A stretch of 64,000 nt of DNA, from NCBI RefSeq assembly GCF_049844995.1, contig NZ_JBNCMC010000001.1, positions 310,001 to 374,000 on the forward strand. Reading direction: 5' to 3'. The stretch is from Luteimicrobium sp049844995 (GTDB taxonomy: Bacteria > Actinomycetota > Actinomycetes > Actinomycetales > Cellulomonadaceae). The position numbers and the translations under genes were made by a program. Shown here piece by piece: positions 33,580 to 41,401 of this stretch; the stretch's first letter is position 1, and the number at the start of each line of letters is the position of its first letter. The notes beneath the pieces were generated by a model that saw nothing but the letters and a program-made list of their open reading frames with translations, was not told where the DNA came from and did not search any database.

Positions 33580-34727
33580 CGCACGCCGCGTTCGCGAACT
33601 GCCACAGCCACGTGTTCCACCGGGCGCTGCGGGGCCGCGAGGTCGGCGGCGACACGTTCTGGGCCTGGCGGGACCGGATGTACGCGGTCGCGGGCGTGCT
33701 CGACCCGGACCTCCTGCGCGCGCTGGCGCGGGCGACCTACGCCGAGATGCGCCTCGCGGGGATCGGCGCGGTCGGCGAGTTCCACTACGTGCACCACGCC
33801 CCGGGCGGCGCTCCCTACGCGGACCGGCACGCGATGGCTGACGCGCTCGTCGACGCGGCCCGCGAGGTCGGGATGCGGCTGTGCCTGCTCGACACCTGCT
33901 ACCTCCGCTCCGGGTTCGACGCCGACCCGCTGAGCGCCGAGCGATTGAACGGCGTCCAGCGCCGGTTCTCCGACCGCAGCGCCGAGGCCTGGGCCGAGCG
34001 AGCCCAGGACCTGGCGACGCGGTACGCGGGGGCGGGGGACGTCGTCGTCGGGGCGGCGATCCACTCGGTCCGCGCGGTCCCGGAGGCCGACCTGGCGACC
34101 GTCGCGGCGGCCCTGCCCGACGCGCCGTTGCACGTCCACGTGTCCGAGCAGCCGGCGGAGAACGCCGCGTGCCTGGCGGCCACCGGCCGCACGCCCGTCG
34201 CGCTGCTCGCCGACGCCGGCGTCTGGTCGCCGCGCACCACCGCGGTCCACGCGACCCACCTCACGCCCGACGACGTCGCGACCCTCGGTGCGTCCGGCGC
34301 GACGGTCTGCCTGTGCCCGACGACGGAGGCCGAGCTCGCCGACGGGGTCGGCCCGAGCGTCGCGCTGCGCGAGGCGGGGGTGCGGGTCACGCTGGGGTCG
34401 GACAGCAACACGGTGATCGACCCGTTCGTGGAGGCGCGCGCGGTGGAGATGCACGAACGGCTGGCGAGCGGTCGCCGCGGGTCGTGGGCGGCCGAGGCGC
34501 TGTGGCGCGCTGCGACGACCGACGGGTACGCGTCCCTGGGCTTCGACCCGGGCCTCTCGGACGCGGACGGCTTCGAGCTGCGGTCCGGGTCGGTGCGGAC
34601 CGCGGGCACGGCCGAGCCGCTCTGGGCTGCGACGGCCGCCGACGTCGTCCCGCCCCCGGACCTCGACCCCGGCCGGGTCGCGGCCGACCTCGCGGCGGCC
34701 GTCGGCGCGATCTGGGAGCGCGTGTGA
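33576..34727 (+). CDS. hutF: Formimidoylglutamate deiminase, N-terminally short
   Basis: A 383-residue amidohydrolase-superfamily enzyme that converts formiminoglutamate to formylglutamate plus ammonia. Metal site NCHSHVFHRALRG comes at residues 8-20; other landmarks are GVGEFHYVHH-like (GAVGEFHYVHHAPGG), HVHVSEQPAEN, VHATHLTPDD and TLGSDSNTVIDPF. Typical HutF has about 55-70 more residues before the HxH motif. Here ATG at 33576 overlaps the upstream stop, and the frame further upstream reads as arginine-rich shadow, so the short N-terminus looks real. Confidence 0.88.
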   Translation: MTHAAFANCHSHVFHRALRGREVGGDTFWAWRDRMYAVAGVLDPDLLRALARATYAEMRLAGIGAVGEFHYVHHAPGGAPYADRHAMADALVDAAREVGMRLCLLDTCYLRSGFDADPLSAERLNGVQRRFSDRSAEAWAERAQDLATRYAGAGDVVVGAAIHSVRAVPEADLATVAAALPDAPLHVHVSEQPAENAACLAATGRTPVALLADAGVWSPRTTAVHATHLTPDDVATLGASGATVCLCPTTEAELADGVGPSVALREAGVRVTLGSDSNTVIDPFVEARAVEMHERLASGRRGSWAAEALWRAATTDGYASLGFDPGLSDADGFELRSGSVRTAGTAEPLWAATAADVVPPPDLDPGRVAADLAAAVGAIWERV

Positions 34728-35875
34728 CCGCGCGCCTCGTGACCGGGATCGGCGAGCTCACGACCTGGGACGCCGACCGGCCGGTGCTGCCGGACGCGGC
34801 GTTCGTCGTCGAGGGCGGGCGGGTCGCCTGGTGGGGAGCCGCCGCCGACGCTCCGCCCGCGGACGAGCGCGACGACCTCGGGGGAGCGGCCGTGATCCCG
34901 GGCTTCGTCGACTCGCACACGCACCTCGTCTTCGCCGGGGACCGGGCCGCCGAGTTCGAGGCCCGCATGGCGGGCGCCCCGTACCGGGCGGGCGGGATCC
35001 GGACGACGGTCGCCGCGACCCGCGCCGCCTCCGACGACGAGCTCGACGCCGGCGTGCGCCGGCACCTCGCCGAGATGCACCGCCAGGGCACGACGACCGT
35101 CGAGATCAAGAGCGGCTACGGGCTCACGGTGCGGGACGAGGAGCGGGCGCTCCGCATCGCTCGCCGGCACACCGCCGAGACCACGTACCTCGGGGCGCAC
35201 GTCGTGCCGGTGGGGACGGACGTCGCCGCCTACGTCGAGCTCGTCACGGGGCCCATGCTCGACGCCTGCGCCCCGCACGCGCGCTGGGTCGACGTGTTCT
35301 GCGAGGAGGGCGCGTTCGACGCCGACGCCGCGCGGACCGTCCTGCGGGCGGGGGCCGCCGCCGACCTGGTGCCGCGCGTGCACGCGAACCAGCTCGGGTA
35401 CGGCCCGGGAGTGCAGGTCGCGTGCGAGGTCGGTGCCGCGGCCGTCGACCACTGCACCTACCTGACCGACGTCGACGTCGACGCGCTCGCGTCCACCGGG
35501 ACAGTCGCCGGGCTGCTGCCGGGAGTCGAGTTCTCCAGCCGGCACCCGTACCCCGACGCGCGACGCCTCCTCGACGCGGGGGTCACCGTGGCGCTCGCGA
35601 CCGACTGCAACCCGGGCAGCAGCTACACGTCGTCCATGCCGTTCTGCGTCGCGCTCGCCGTCCGCGAGCTGCGGATGACGCCGCGCGAGGCGCTGTGGTC
35701 CGCGACGGCCGGGGGAGCGGCGTCGCTGCGACGCGACGACGTCGGGCACCTGCGCGTCGGGGCGCGCGCCGACTACGCGGTGCTCGACGCGCCGTCGGCC
35801 GTGCACCTCGCCTACCGGCCGGGCGTGCCGCTGGTGCGGGAGACCGTCGTCGGGGGCGAGCGGGCCGCATCCTGA
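34724..35875 (+). CDS. hutI: Imidazolonepropionase
   Basis: A 383-residue amidohydrolase that opens imidazolonepropionate to formiminoglutamate. Motifs: IPGFVDSHTHLVFAGDRAAE (metal HxH), TTVEIKSGYGL, RVHANQLGYGPG, VDHCTYLTD and ALATDCNPGSSYTSSMPF. GTG at 34724 overlaps the hutF stop. It is the last gene of the operon; no hutG follows. Confidence 0.95.
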   Translation: MTARLVTGIGELTTWDADRPVLPDAAFVVEGGRVAWWGAAADAPPADERDDLGGAAVIPGFVDSHTHLVFAGDRAAEFEARMAGAPYRAGGIRTTVAATRAASDDELDAGVRRHLAEMHRQGTTTVEIKSGYGLTVRDEERALRIARRHTAETTYLGAHVVPVGTDVAAYVELVTGPMLDACAPHARWVDVFCEEGAFDADAARTVLRAGAAADLVPRVHANQLGYGPGVQVACEVGAAAVDHCTYLTDVDVDALASTGTVAGLLPGVEFSSRHPYPDARRLLDAGVTVALATDCNPGSSYTSSMPFCVALAVRELRMTPREALWSATAGGAASLRRDDVGHLRVGARADYAVLDAPSAVHLAYRPGVPLVRETVVGGERAAS

Positions 35876-36031
35876 CGCGGCGCCGCCGTCGCTTCGGCCG
35901 ACGTAGCGCGACCCACCTCCACAGTCCGCACGACGTCTGCCCGCGGCGATGAGTTCCGACGACGGCGCAGGTCAGGAAGGGTGAAGAGGCGACGCCTACC
36001 GCGTCGCCCGACCCGAGCAGGAGGACCCGCC

Positions 36032-36328
36032 ATGTCGTTCCAGGCCTACCTCGACGCCGTCGAGACCAAGACCGGCAAGACGCCGCGCGAGATCGTCGAT
36101 GAGGCGAAGGCCCGCGGCTACGCCGAGCCGTCCGTAAAGGCGGGCGTCATCCTCGAGTGGCTGGCCGAGGAGTACGGCCTGGGCCGCGGGCACGGGATGG
36201 CGATCGTCCACGTCGTGAAGAACGGGCCGGCGATCAGCTCCAAGCACGTCGGGTCGGCGGGAGCGCACGCCGACCCGACCGACACCCTCTGGCTCGACGG
36301 GAAGGCGACCGACCCGGCCCGCGCCTGA
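36032..36328 (+). CDS. DUF4287-family small protein
   Basis: A 98-residue soluble protein starting SFQAYLDAVETKTGKTPREI, with GHGMAIVHVVKNG in the middle, the pattern of DUF4287. AGGAGG at 36019-36024 decides the ATG at 36032. Function unknown. It sits between the hut operon and the HelR-like gene. Confidence 0.82.
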   Translation: MSFQAYLDAVETKTGKTPREIVDEAKARGYAEPSVKAGVILEWLAEEYGLGRGHGMAIVHVVKNGPAISSKHVGSAGAHADPTDTLWLDGKATDPARA

Positions 36329-36384
36329 CTCCGGCGGCCGCTCCGGTCCGGTCGCGAGGCCACGAAATCCCGCGAAGATCAACG

Positions 36385-36413
36385 TTGTCTTTGCCCCGGG
36401 CGCTGTCCATAGT
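36385..36413 (+). promoter_or_regulatory. Putative promoter of the HelR-like gene
   Basis: TTGTCT (36385-36390), 17 bp, CATAGT (36408-36413). The -10 lies inside a small dyad GTCCA-TAG-TGGAC (36405-36417). No long GC-rich palindrome resembling a rifamycin-associated element was seen upstream. Confidence 0.5.
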
Positions 36414-36440
36414 GGACGTCCGGCGAGCGAAGGGCGGGGC

Positions 36441-38531
36441 ATGCACGCACAGGTCAGCAGGGTCGAGCAGGTGGCCGAGGAGCAGCGGTCGGTCGACGCG
36501 ATGTACGCGCGTTTCGACCCGGAGGTGACCGCCAAGGTCGCGGCGCAGGATCGCGCGATGGCCGCACCGGTCGGGGAGCGGAGCGACCTCTACGTCCGGG
36601 ACGTCGAGGTCTCGCAGGTGGCGGCGAGCCTGCGGCAGCTGCGGGCGGCGGACCACGGGCTGTGCTTCGGGCGCATCGACGGCTCCGACGGAGGCGAGGC
36701 GCTGCACGTCGGTCGGATCGGCCTGCGGACCGAGTCCGGTGAGCCGTTGCTCGTCGACTGGCGGGCCGAGGCCGCGCGGCCGTTCTACGCGGCGACCCTC
36801 GCGTCGCCTCTGGGGGTGCGCCGGCGTCGGCACCTGCGGCTGGAGGGGCGGGAGGTCGTCGAGCTGACCGATGAGATCCTCGACGGCACCGCGCCGACCG
36901 GCGCCGACCTCGTCGGGGACGGCCCGCTGGTGTCCGCGCTCAGCGCGGCCCGGACCGGCCGGATGCACGAGGCAGCGGCGACCCTCCAGACCGAGCAGGA
37001 CGAGATCGTCCGGTCTCCCCACCGCGGGGTCATGATCGTGGACGGCGGCCCCGGCACCGGCAAGACGATCGTCGCGCTGCACCGGGCGGCGTACGTCCTG
37101 TACGCGTTCGGTGCGGTCGCCGAACGCGGGGTGCTCGTCTTCGGCCCGAACCGGCGGTTCCTCACCTACATCTCCGACGTGCTGCCGTCGCTCGGCGAGA
37201 ACGACGTGCGGCTGGCGACCATGCCCGACGTCGTCGGCGTGGAGGCGACGCGGACCGAGCCCGACCGGCTCGCGCGGCTCAAGGGACGCGCGGCGTGCGC
37301 CGAGGGTCTGGCGTCCTGGGTGCGGCGGCACGAGCCCCACGGCGTCCCGCTGGAGCTGACGGCGACGGGCGAGACCGTCGTCCTCGACGTCGCCCTGGTC
37401 GATGCCGCGCGGCGACGCGCGCTCGAGGGCGGCGTCGGGCACAACCGCGCCCGCGTCCGCTTCACGGAGCACGTCGTCGACGACCTGGTGAACGAGCTCG
37501 AGCGGCGCACCGCGCAGGAGGTCGCCGACTTCGAGGAGGAGCTGGAGGCGCTCGGGATCGACCTCGACCGCATCGCGGGCACCGGCGGCCGGCACGTCGG
37601 CCCCGGCGGCGAGGGCCCCGGGGACGGCCTGGGCATCGACTGGGACGGCATCCGCGACCAGCTCCTCGACGACCCGGCCGTGGACCGGACGATCACGCGC
37701 GTCTGGCCTCGGCTGCGCCCCGCGGACGTGGTCCGCGGCTTCCTCGGCGACCGGCGCGCGCTCTCGGCGGCCTTCCCCGATCTGGCCGACGACGACGTCC
37801 CCTCGCTGGGCGGGCACGACGGCTGGAGCAGCGCCGACCTCGCGCTCCTGGACGAGGCCGCCGCGCTCGTCGACGGTCTCCCGGAGGCGGTCTACGGGCA
37901 CGTCGTCGTCGACGAGGCGCAGCTCCTGTCCGAGATGGAGTGGCGCGCTCTGGTGCGCCGCTGTCCCGGTCGGTCGATGACGATCGTGGGCGACCTCGCG
38001 CAGGCCGGCCCGGCGACCACCGTCCGCACCTGGGACGAGCTGGGCCCGTTCGTCGGCGACGGGGTCGCGCACCACCGCCTCACCGTCAACTACCGGACCA
38101 CAGCCGAGATCCTGGGGGCGACCGAGCCGCTGCTCGCCGAGATCGCGCCCGACCAGCGGCTGTCCCGCTCCCTGCGGCACGGCGAGCAGCCGCGCGTCGT
38201 CGGCGTGACCGAGCAGTCGGTCACCGCACGCCTGCGCGACCTGGTCGCCGAGCTTGCGCAGGAGCGCCCCGACGAGCTCGTCGGGATCGTCGCCCCGGCG
38301 GGTTGTGCCCAGGAGCTGGAGGCCGTGCTCGCGGGAACCGGCGCCGCCGTCGTCGCGGCCCCGGACGCCCGCGGGCTGGAGTTCGACACGGTCGTCATCG
38401 TCGACCCCGACGGCATCCGGGCCGCCGGGGAAGCCGGCCTGCGCGACCTCTACGTCGCCCAGACCCGCGCGACCAAACATCTGGTGAGCCTGCAGCTCGC
38501 GCGTCCCGAGGCGGACGCCGACACGAGGTGA
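36441..38531 (+). CDS. HelR/HelD-like RNA polymerase recycling ATPase
   Basis: A 696-residue UvrD/Rep-superfamily ATPase of the HelD class. An N-terminal helical arm (about 1-45) precedes split helicase motifs: Walker A GGPGTGKT (202-209), Walker B VVVDEAQLL (Asp491-Glu492), GDLAQAG, NYRTTAEIL and the terminal VAQTRATKHLV. HelD proteins insert arms into RNA polymerase and use ATP to release stalled enzyme; the HelR branch in actinobacteria gives rifamycin tolerance. Length and layout fit HelR; rifamycin response is not shown by the upstream DNA. Confidence 0.85.
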   Translation: MHAQVSRVEQVAEEQRSVDAMYARFDPEVTAKVAAQDRAMAAPVGERSDLYVRDVEVSQVAASLRQLRAADHGLCFGRIDGSDGGEALHVGRIGLRTESGEPLLVDWRAEAARPFYAATLASPLGVRRRRHLRLEGREVVELTDEILDGTAPTGADLVGDGPLVSALSAARTGRMHEAAATLQTEQDEIVRSPHRGVMIVDGGPGTGKTIVALHRAAYVLYAFGAVAERGVLVFGPNRRFLTYISDVLPSLGENDVRLATMPDVVGVEATRTEPDRLARLKGRAACAEGLASWVRRHEPHGVPLELTATGETVVLDVALVDAARRRALEGGVGHNRARVRFTEHVVDDLVNELERRTAQEVADFEEELEALGIDLDRIAGTGGRHVGPGGEGPGDGLGIDWDGIRDQLLDDPAVDRTITRVWPRLRPADVVRGFLGDRRALSAAFPDLADDDVPSLGGHDGWSSADLALLDEAAALVDGLPEAVYGHVVVDEAQLLSEMEWRALVRRCPGRSMTIVGDLAQAGPATTVRTWDELGPFVGDGVAHHRLTVNYRTTAEILGATEPLLAEIAPDQRLSRSLRHGEQPRVVGVTEQSVTARLRDLVAELAQERPDELVGIVAPAGCAQELEAVLAGTGAAVVAAPDARGLEFDTVVIVDPDGIRAAGEAGLRDLYVAQTRATKHLVSLQLARPEADADTR

Positions 38532-38605
38532 CCGGCCGTCCTGTTCGCCGAGGGTGACATGGTCGAGCTCGCGGTGGTCCGTCCCCCGCCACCGCGCGGC
38601 CCGAC

Positions 38606-38721
38606 CGGTCACGATCGGTATCGAACCGCCGCGCAACCGCAGATCGTGACCGCTCAACGGGGCGACCCGGCATGCGCGAACGCAGCGTCACCGTCGGCGA
38701 ACGGGGCGTCACCGTCGGCGA
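38606..38721. repeat. Inverted and direct repeats in a convergent gap
   Basis: CGGTCACGATC (38606-38616) and GATCGTGACCG (38642-38652) are perfect 11-bp inverted arms 25 nt apart. GCGTCACCGTCGGCGA then occurs twice, at 38685-38700 and 38706-38721 (21-bp period). The 202-bp gap separates the convergent HelR-like and TetR genes and holds no gene. The inverted pair could be a weak bidirectional terminator. Confidence 0.5.
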
Positions 38722-38733
38722 GGTGGGTATCCC

Positions 38734-39324
38734 TCAGCCGCGGAGGCCCGCGACCAGCAGCCCGACGAGCCGGCGGGCGTCGAAGCCGTGGCTGCTGGTC
38801 GCGCCGGCGCACAGGTTCCCGACGCCGCGCATGAGCTCGAGGGGCTCGATCGGCGCCGTGATCTCGGCGCTCGCCGTCGCAGCGTCGACGAGCTGTCCGC
38901 AGACGGGCACGAGCCGGTCGAGGAAGTAGGCGTGCAGGGGGTCGAAGCAGCTGTCGTCGGACTGCAGGACCGCCGCGAGCCCGTGCTTGGTCACCAGGAA
39001 GTCGACGAACCTGTCGATCCACAGGGTCAGCGCCTCGAAGGGGCTGTCGTGCGTCGCGAGCAGGCGCGGCCCGGCCTCGGCGAGCCCTTCCACCTGGTGC
39101 TCGTACACGGCGATGATCAGGTCGGCGCGGGTGGGGAAGTGGCGGTAGATCGTCGCGGTCCCGACGCCGGCCTCCGCGGCGATCCGGCGGACCGGCGCCT
39201 CGACGCCCGACGCCACGAAGACCGCGGCGGCCGCGTCGAGGAGTGCCTCCTGGTTGCGGCGGGCATCGGCTCTGCGGGGCCGCGCCGTCGCGGTGTCGTC
39301 GTCGCGCGCGTCGGCAACGGTCAT
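38734..39324 (-). CDS. TetR-family repressor
   Basis: A 196-residue TetR regulator: ALLDAAAAVFVASGVEAPVR, IAAEAGVGTATIYRHFPTRA, then a C-terminal ligand domain. ATG at 39324 follows GAGGAGG at good spacing and is preferred to GTG 39357. It is divergent from a quinone-reductase-like gene across a 23-bp palindrome. Confidence 0.88.
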   Translation of the reverse strand: MTVADARDDDTATARPRRADARRNQEALLDAAAAVFVASGVEAPVRRIAAEAGVGTATIYRHFPTRADLIIAVYEHQVEGLAEAGPRLLATHDSPFEALTLWIDRFVDFLVTKHGLAAVLQSDDSCFDPLHAYFLDRLVPVCGQLVDAATASAEITAPIEPLELMRGVGNLCAGATSSHGFDARRLVGLLVAGLRG

Positions 39325-39390
39325 CGCGTCGGGCCTCCTCGTCAGGTGCTCAGTCACCCGTTGCTAAACGGGACGCTGTTCCGTATCGTC

Positions 39391-39413
39391 GAAGCGGGAC
39401 GTCGTCCCGCTTC
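39391..39413. promoter_or_regulatory. TetR operator palindrome
   Basis: GAAGCGGGACG-T-CGTCCCGCTTC has perfect 11-bp arms around a single base. A degenerate copy, ACGGGACGCTGTTCCGT, lies just to the left (39368-39384). Position between TetR and the oxidoreductase makes it a strong operator candidate. Confidence 0.68.
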
Positions 39414-39451
39414 CGTCGATGATGCCATGAACTGACCCGAGGAGCCTTGCC

Positions 39452-40432
39452 ATGCCCAGAACCGTGGTGTTCGACCAGACCGGTGAGCCCGACGTCCTCC
39501 ACGTCGTCGACGAGCCGTCCCGCGAGCCCGGGCCCGGCGAGGCGCGGGTCCGGATCGAGGCTGCGGCCGTGAACCGGCTCGACCAGCTCATGCGCGCGGG
39601 CCACTTCCCGCGCCCCTTCCGCCTGCCGCACGCGCGGATCGGGTGCGAGGGGACCGGCGTCGTCGACGCCGTCGGGCCGGGCGTGGAGAACGTCGAGGTC
39701 GGCGACGCGGTGCTCTTCGCCGCGGTGCCCGCCATGGACCTCGACGGCACCTACGCGGAGGAGACCGTCGTCGCGGCGAGCTCGCTCGTGCCGCGTCCCG
39801 CCGGCCTGGACGCCGTCACCGCGGCCGCGCTCTGGGTCTCCTACTCCACGGCCTACGGCGCGCTCGTCGAGAAGGCCGGGATGCGCCCCGGCGACCGCGT
39901 CCTGATCACGGCGGCGTCGAGCACCGTCGGCCTGGCCGCGATCCAGGTCGCGAACCAGATCGGCGCCGTGCCGCTCGCCGTGACCCGCACCGACGCCAAG
40001 AAGGCCCGGCTCCTCGCCGCCGGCGCCGCCGAGGTCTTCGTCTCCGCCGACGACGACGTCCCCGCGGCCGCCCGTGCGTTCACCGGCGGGGCGGGGGTCG
40101 AGCTGATCCTCGACTCGGTCATGGGCCCCGGCCTCGCCGACCTCGCGACGGCGGCCGGGCCGAGGGGCACGCTGGTCACCGTCGGCTGGCTCGACCCGCG
40201 CCCCGCGACCATGCCGACCCAGGCGCCGCTGACGATCCACCGCTACATGAGCTTCGAGCACACCCTGGACCCGGTGGTGGTCCGACGGATGGCGGCGTTC
40301 CTCGGCGCGGGTCTGCGCACGGGCGCGCTCGCGCCCACCGTGGACCGGACGTTCCCGCTCGCCGACGCCGCCGCCGCCCACCGGCACCTCGAGCAGGGCG
40401 ACCCGTTCGGCAAGATCGTCCTGACCGTCTGA
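39452..40432 (+). CDS. Zinc-less MDR oxidoreductase (quinone reductase-like)
   Basis: A 326-residue medium-chain dehydrogenase/reductase. The GroES-like N-domain (RVRIEAAAVNRLDQLMRAG) lacks the zinc ligands. The NADPH site is VLITAASSTVGLAAIQVAN, an AASSxVG variant of the usual Gly-rich turn. It belongs to the quinone oxidoreductase/zeta-crystallin type that reduces quinones or enones. Probably induced through the divergent TetR. ATG 39452, weakly supported by GAGGAGCC upstream. Confidence 0.88.
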   Translation: MPRTVVFDQTGEPDVLHVVDEPSREPGPGEARVRIEAAAVNRLDQLMRAGHFPRPFRLPHARIGCEGTGVVDAVGPGVENVEVGDAVLFAAVPAMDLDGTYAEETVVAASSLVPRPAGLDAVTAAALWVSYSTAYGALVEKAGMRPGDRVLITAASSTVGLAAIQVANQIGAVPLAVTRTDAKKARLLAAGAAEVFVSADDDVPAAARAFTGGAGVELILDSVMGPGLADLATAAGPRGTLVTVGWLDPRPATMPTQAPLTIHRYMSFEHTLDPVVVRRMAAFLGAGLRTGALAPTVDRTFPLADAAAAHRHLEQGDPFGKIVLTV

Positions 40433-40479
40433 GCTGCACCCTGCCGCACGGGGTGCCGCAACGGGTACCGTCGGGCGTC

Positions 40480-40827
40480 ATGACGGAAGCTCGTGCGTCG
40501 GTGCGGGCGCCGCTCCCGCCCGTGCGAGGCGCGACCGTCGACGACGAGACCCGCTGCGTGCACTGGTCCTCCCCGCTCGACGTGGTCGCCCTCCGGTTCT
40601 GGTGCTGCGGCGTCTGGTACCCGTGCTTCGAGTGCCACGAGGACGACGCCGACCACCCCGCCGTCCCTCGCCCGCCGTCCGCGTGGGACGAGCCGTCCGC
40701 GCTGTGCGGGGTGTGCGGTCACGTCATGACGACGCCCGAGTACCGCGCGTCGGACGCGTGCCCGCGCTGCGCCGCCCCGTTCAACCCGGGGTGCCGCACC
40801 CACGCGCACCTGTACTTCGCCGACTGA
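40480..40827 (+). CDS. CHY zinc-finger protein
   Basis: A 115-residue zinc protein of the CHY-finger type. It has closely spaced ligands: RCVHWSS, WCCGVWYPCFECHED, LCGVCGH and ACPRCAAPFNPGCRTHAH. Bacterial single-domain CHY proteins are uncharacterised; zinc-binding structure is the only safe statement. ATG at 40480, 47 bp after the oxidoreductase stop, so it may share its transcript. Confidence 0.85.
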   Translation: MTEARASVRAPLPPVRGATVDDETRCVHWSSPLDVVALRFWCCGVWYPCFECHEDDADHPAVPRPPSAWDEPSALCGVCGHVMTTPEYRASDACPRCAAPFNPGCRTHAHLYFAD

Positions 40828-40862
40828 CTGGGGCCGTCCGCCCTGCCGAAGAGGAGAACGCC

Positions 40863-41306
40863 GTGACCGTCCCCGCCCTGCGCACCCGCGACGAGCGCCG
40901 CGCCGACACGCTTGCCCGGTTCGAGCGCGACGTCGACTGCTGGGTCGCGAGCGCCACGCCCGACGGCGTCCCGTACCTCGTCCCGCTGTCGTACCTGTGG
41001 GACGGGGAGACGTTCCTGCTGTCGACGGTCTCGTCGTCGTCGACGGCGCTCAACCTGGTCGCGTCCGGCCGCACCCGGCTCGCGTTCGGCGCGACCCGCG
41101 ACGTGGTGCTCGTCGAGGGGGAGGTGATCCGCGTCGTGCCCGACGACGCGACCGCCTCGGCATTCGCCGCGGCCACCGGGTTCGACCCGCGCGAGGAGCC
41201 GCAGGAGTACGCCTACCTGGCCGTGAGACCGCTGACGGTGCAGGCGTGGCGCGAGGGGAACGAGCTTGCGGGCCGGACGCTCATGCGGGACGGCGCCTGG
41301 CTCTAG
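40863..41306 (+). CDS. Pyridoxamine-5'-phosphate-oxidase-fold (F420/FMN) protein
   Basis: A 147-residue split-barrel flavin/deazaflavin-binding protein: WVASATPDGVPYLVPLSYLW, TALNLVASGRTRLAFG and VLVEGEVIRV mark the PNPOx-like fold. The actinobacterial branch is usually F420-dependent, but cofactor cannot be decided here. GTG at 40863 follows GAGGAG. Substrate unknown. Confidence 0.82.
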   Translation: MTVPALRTRDERRADTLARFERDVDCWVASATPDGVPYLVPLSYLWDGETFLLSTVSSSSTALNLVASGRTRLAFGATRDVVLVEGEVIRVVPDDATASAFAAATGFDPREEPQEYAYLAVRPLTVQAWREGNELAGRTLMRDGAWL

Positions 41307-41370
41307 GAGCTCGGCGGGCCGGGTCGGGTGCTTGTCAGCGCGTGGTCCTCGTAGTTGGATGAGCGGGCAT

Positions 41371-41382
41371 GACAACGATGTC
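41371..41382 (+). promoter_or_regulatory. LacI-type operator before the secreted propeller gene
   Basis: GACAACGATGTC fits GACANCGNTGTC exactly, as does the site before the GH92 gene. It lies 19 bp upstream of the ATG at 41402 and just before AGGAGG, so a bound repressor would block the gene. A possible -35 TTGTCA lies upstream near 41335. Confidence 0.6.
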
Positions 41383-41401
41383 TACGAAGGAGGAAATCTC
41401 C

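Noticed and set aside
35876..36031. hutG or another hut gene after hutI
   Set aside because: The 156 bp after hutI contain no open frame with family features. The next gene is the DUF4287 protein with its own ribosome site.
36329..36440. Rifamycin-associated element before the HelR-like gene
   Set aside because: No long GC-rich palindrome could be found by eye; only a short GTCCA/TGGAC dyad over the -10.
38654..39022. Minus-strand frame with repeated ADGDA peptides over the 38685-38721 repeat
   Set aside because: It overlaps the TetR gene in another frame and consists mostly of shadow arginine-rich sequence. The repeat is better treated as DNA.
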